Assembly (NCBI GenBank): GCA_964431685.1
Contig: CAYSLA010000153.1
Coordinates: 1 to 8,323 of the forward strand
Source of the DNA: CAYSLA01 sp964431685
Lineage (GTDB): Bacteria > Armatimonadota > UBA5829
DNA length: 8,323 nucleotides
Direction: 5' to 3'
Positions 7,935-8,323 of this stretch are shown piece after piece. The notes under the pieces are model-generated. The model worked only from the letters and a program-made list of their open reading frames with translations. It was not told the DNA's origin and did no database searches. Each line of letters begins with the position of its first letter. The first letter of the stretch is position 1. The position numbers and the translations under genes are program-made.

Positions 7935-8210
7935 CTAAGTCACCCATCCGGTAGCGATCAGTTTCTCGTAGTCAGCCGGGCAAAAATATCCCAGGCCTGA
8001 GTGCAAACGCTCCCTGTTGTAGAAGATCTCTATGTAGTCGAAGATGTCCTTCCTTGTCTCGTCGCGCGTGCGATACTTGCGGTGATGCACGAGTTCTTTC
8101 TTCAGCGTACCAAAGAAGCTTTCCATTGGGGCGTTGTCCCAGCAATCCCGCTTGCGACTTATGCTGATCTGCATGCCGTAGCCTCTAAGCAGGTTTCGGT
8201 AGTGAGAGAG
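7935..8210 (-). pseudogene. IS3-family transposase OrfB, C-terminal part of the integrase core (broken)
   Basis: The minus-strand frame from 8210 to the TAG at 7935-7937 reads YRNLLRGYGMQISISRKR, then CWDNAPMESFFGTLKKELVHH and FDYIEIFYNRERLHSGLGY, the unmistakable end of IS3-group OrfB. The E of PMESFF is the third acidic residue of the DDE site; the two aspartates expected upstream are not in this frame. A TGA at 8211-8213 (read on the minus strand) stops the frame. VQYSAADD, also typical of OrfB, occurs just upstream in another frame (about 8212-8236), about 8-11 extra bases apart, so there is a frameshift or insertion. A full OrfB is near 270-300 residues; about 92 remain. Either a decayed copy or an assembly error near a contig end. 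Confidence 0.87.
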
Positions 8211-8221
8211 TCATCGGCCGC

Positions 8222-8317
8222 GCTATACTGCACCAGTGATGGTCGGACGATGTGCACCATGTGCGGTCGGGCGGTACGTACCACCTGCGGCCGGGTGGAG
8301 TGCCCCACTTTGGTAAC
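8222..8317. repeat. Degenerate 24-base tandem periodicity (about four units)
   Basis: Four consecutive 24-base blocks (8222-8245, 8246-8269, 8270-8293, 8294-8317) share a core near TGCACCA and, in the first three, a unit end GG(T/C)CG. By eye the second and third blocks agree at 16 of 24 positions and the first and second at 13 of 24; the fourth is weaker. The minus strand reads through without stops, giving eight-residue cycles beginning RP (RPQVVRTA, RPHMVHIV, RPSLVQYS). The first block overlaps the possible IS segment VQYSAADD, so part of the resemblance may be coincidental. Confidence 0.35.
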
Positions 8318-8323
8318 GTAGAT

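Larger units (their letters stand above)
7908..8323 (-). mobile_element. Right end of an IS3-family insertion sequence (left end outside the window)
   Basis: The probable right terminal inverted repeat begins with TGATCCTCCCC at 7908 and contains TTGAGGACACCC up to 7934, directly against the transposase stop at 7935-7937. A TG-initial end about 27 bases from the orfB stop fits the IS3 family. The element enters the 3' end of the GH42-like gene. GAA or GGAA just before 7908 could be one copy of a target duplication, but the partner copy lies beyond the window. How far the element extends toward 8323 is uncertain because the frame is broken near 8211. Confidence 0.7.

Noticed and set aside
8001..8321. 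Plus-strand open frame of 106 codons at the right edge
   Set aside because: Most of it lies opposite the clear IS3 transposase remnant, and its C-terminal CGR-type repeats only reflect the 24-base periodicity of the DNA.
1..8323. CRISPR array, tRNA, rRNA or phage defence genes
   Set aside because: I looked for direct repeats with unique spacers, tRNA-like cloverleaf ends and defence-type domains and saw none.

Overview
The window looks like bacterial DNA from an uncultured, carbohydrate-degrading organism. Every gene on the + strand before about 7.9 kb concerns glycan handling. The style of the proteins (jelly-roll, barrel, OB-like and chitobiase-type modules in one chain; a discoidin-like domain in front of a barrel; a URO-D-like protein beside a GH42-like enzyme) resembles what I associate with Armatimonadota, Planctomycetota and similar metagenomic lineages. 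That taxonomic guess is weak. The sequence contains an assembly gap of exactly 100 N (2562-2661) and ends inside an insertion sequence, as a short-read scaffold often does.

Layout. (1) 1-2850, +: the 3' part of a large multidomain gene, cut by the left edge and by the gap. Order: jelly-roll module, barrel domain, two OB-like segments, chitobiase C-terminal-type module, second jelly-roll module. (2) 2870-4405, +: a 511-residue exported protein with a discoidin-like domain and the same barrel as gene 1, only 19 bases after gene 1 and preceded by a strong ribosome binding site. (3) 4406-4633: a 228-base spacer with a hairpin plus T-run. (4) 4634-5707, +: a URO-D superfamily protein. (5) 5712-5792, +: a possible 26-codon ORF whose stop overlaps the next start as ATGA. 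(6) 5789-7927, +: a cytoplasmic GH42-like glycoside hydrolase. (7) 7908-8323, -: the right end of an IS3-family element with the C-terminal part of its transposase. The reading frame is broken near 8211, followed by a degenerate 24-base periodic stretch up to the window edge.

How the genes may work together (inference): genes 1 and 2 act outside the cytoplasm, binding a polysaccharide through their accessory modules and perhaps cleaving it with a shared barrel domain that I cannot place in a named glycoside hydrolase family. The GH42-like enzyme, which has no signal peptide, would cleave imported oligosaccharides. The URO-D-like protein may be a methyltransferase-type enzyme, but its substrate cannot be read from sequence.

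The strongest points for follow-up are the tandem paralogous barrel proteins as a possible uncharacterised hydrolase family, the two jelly-roll modules bracketing gene 1 (which also allow the true gap size to be estimated), and the IS end that appears to supply the last codons and stop of the GH42-like gene.
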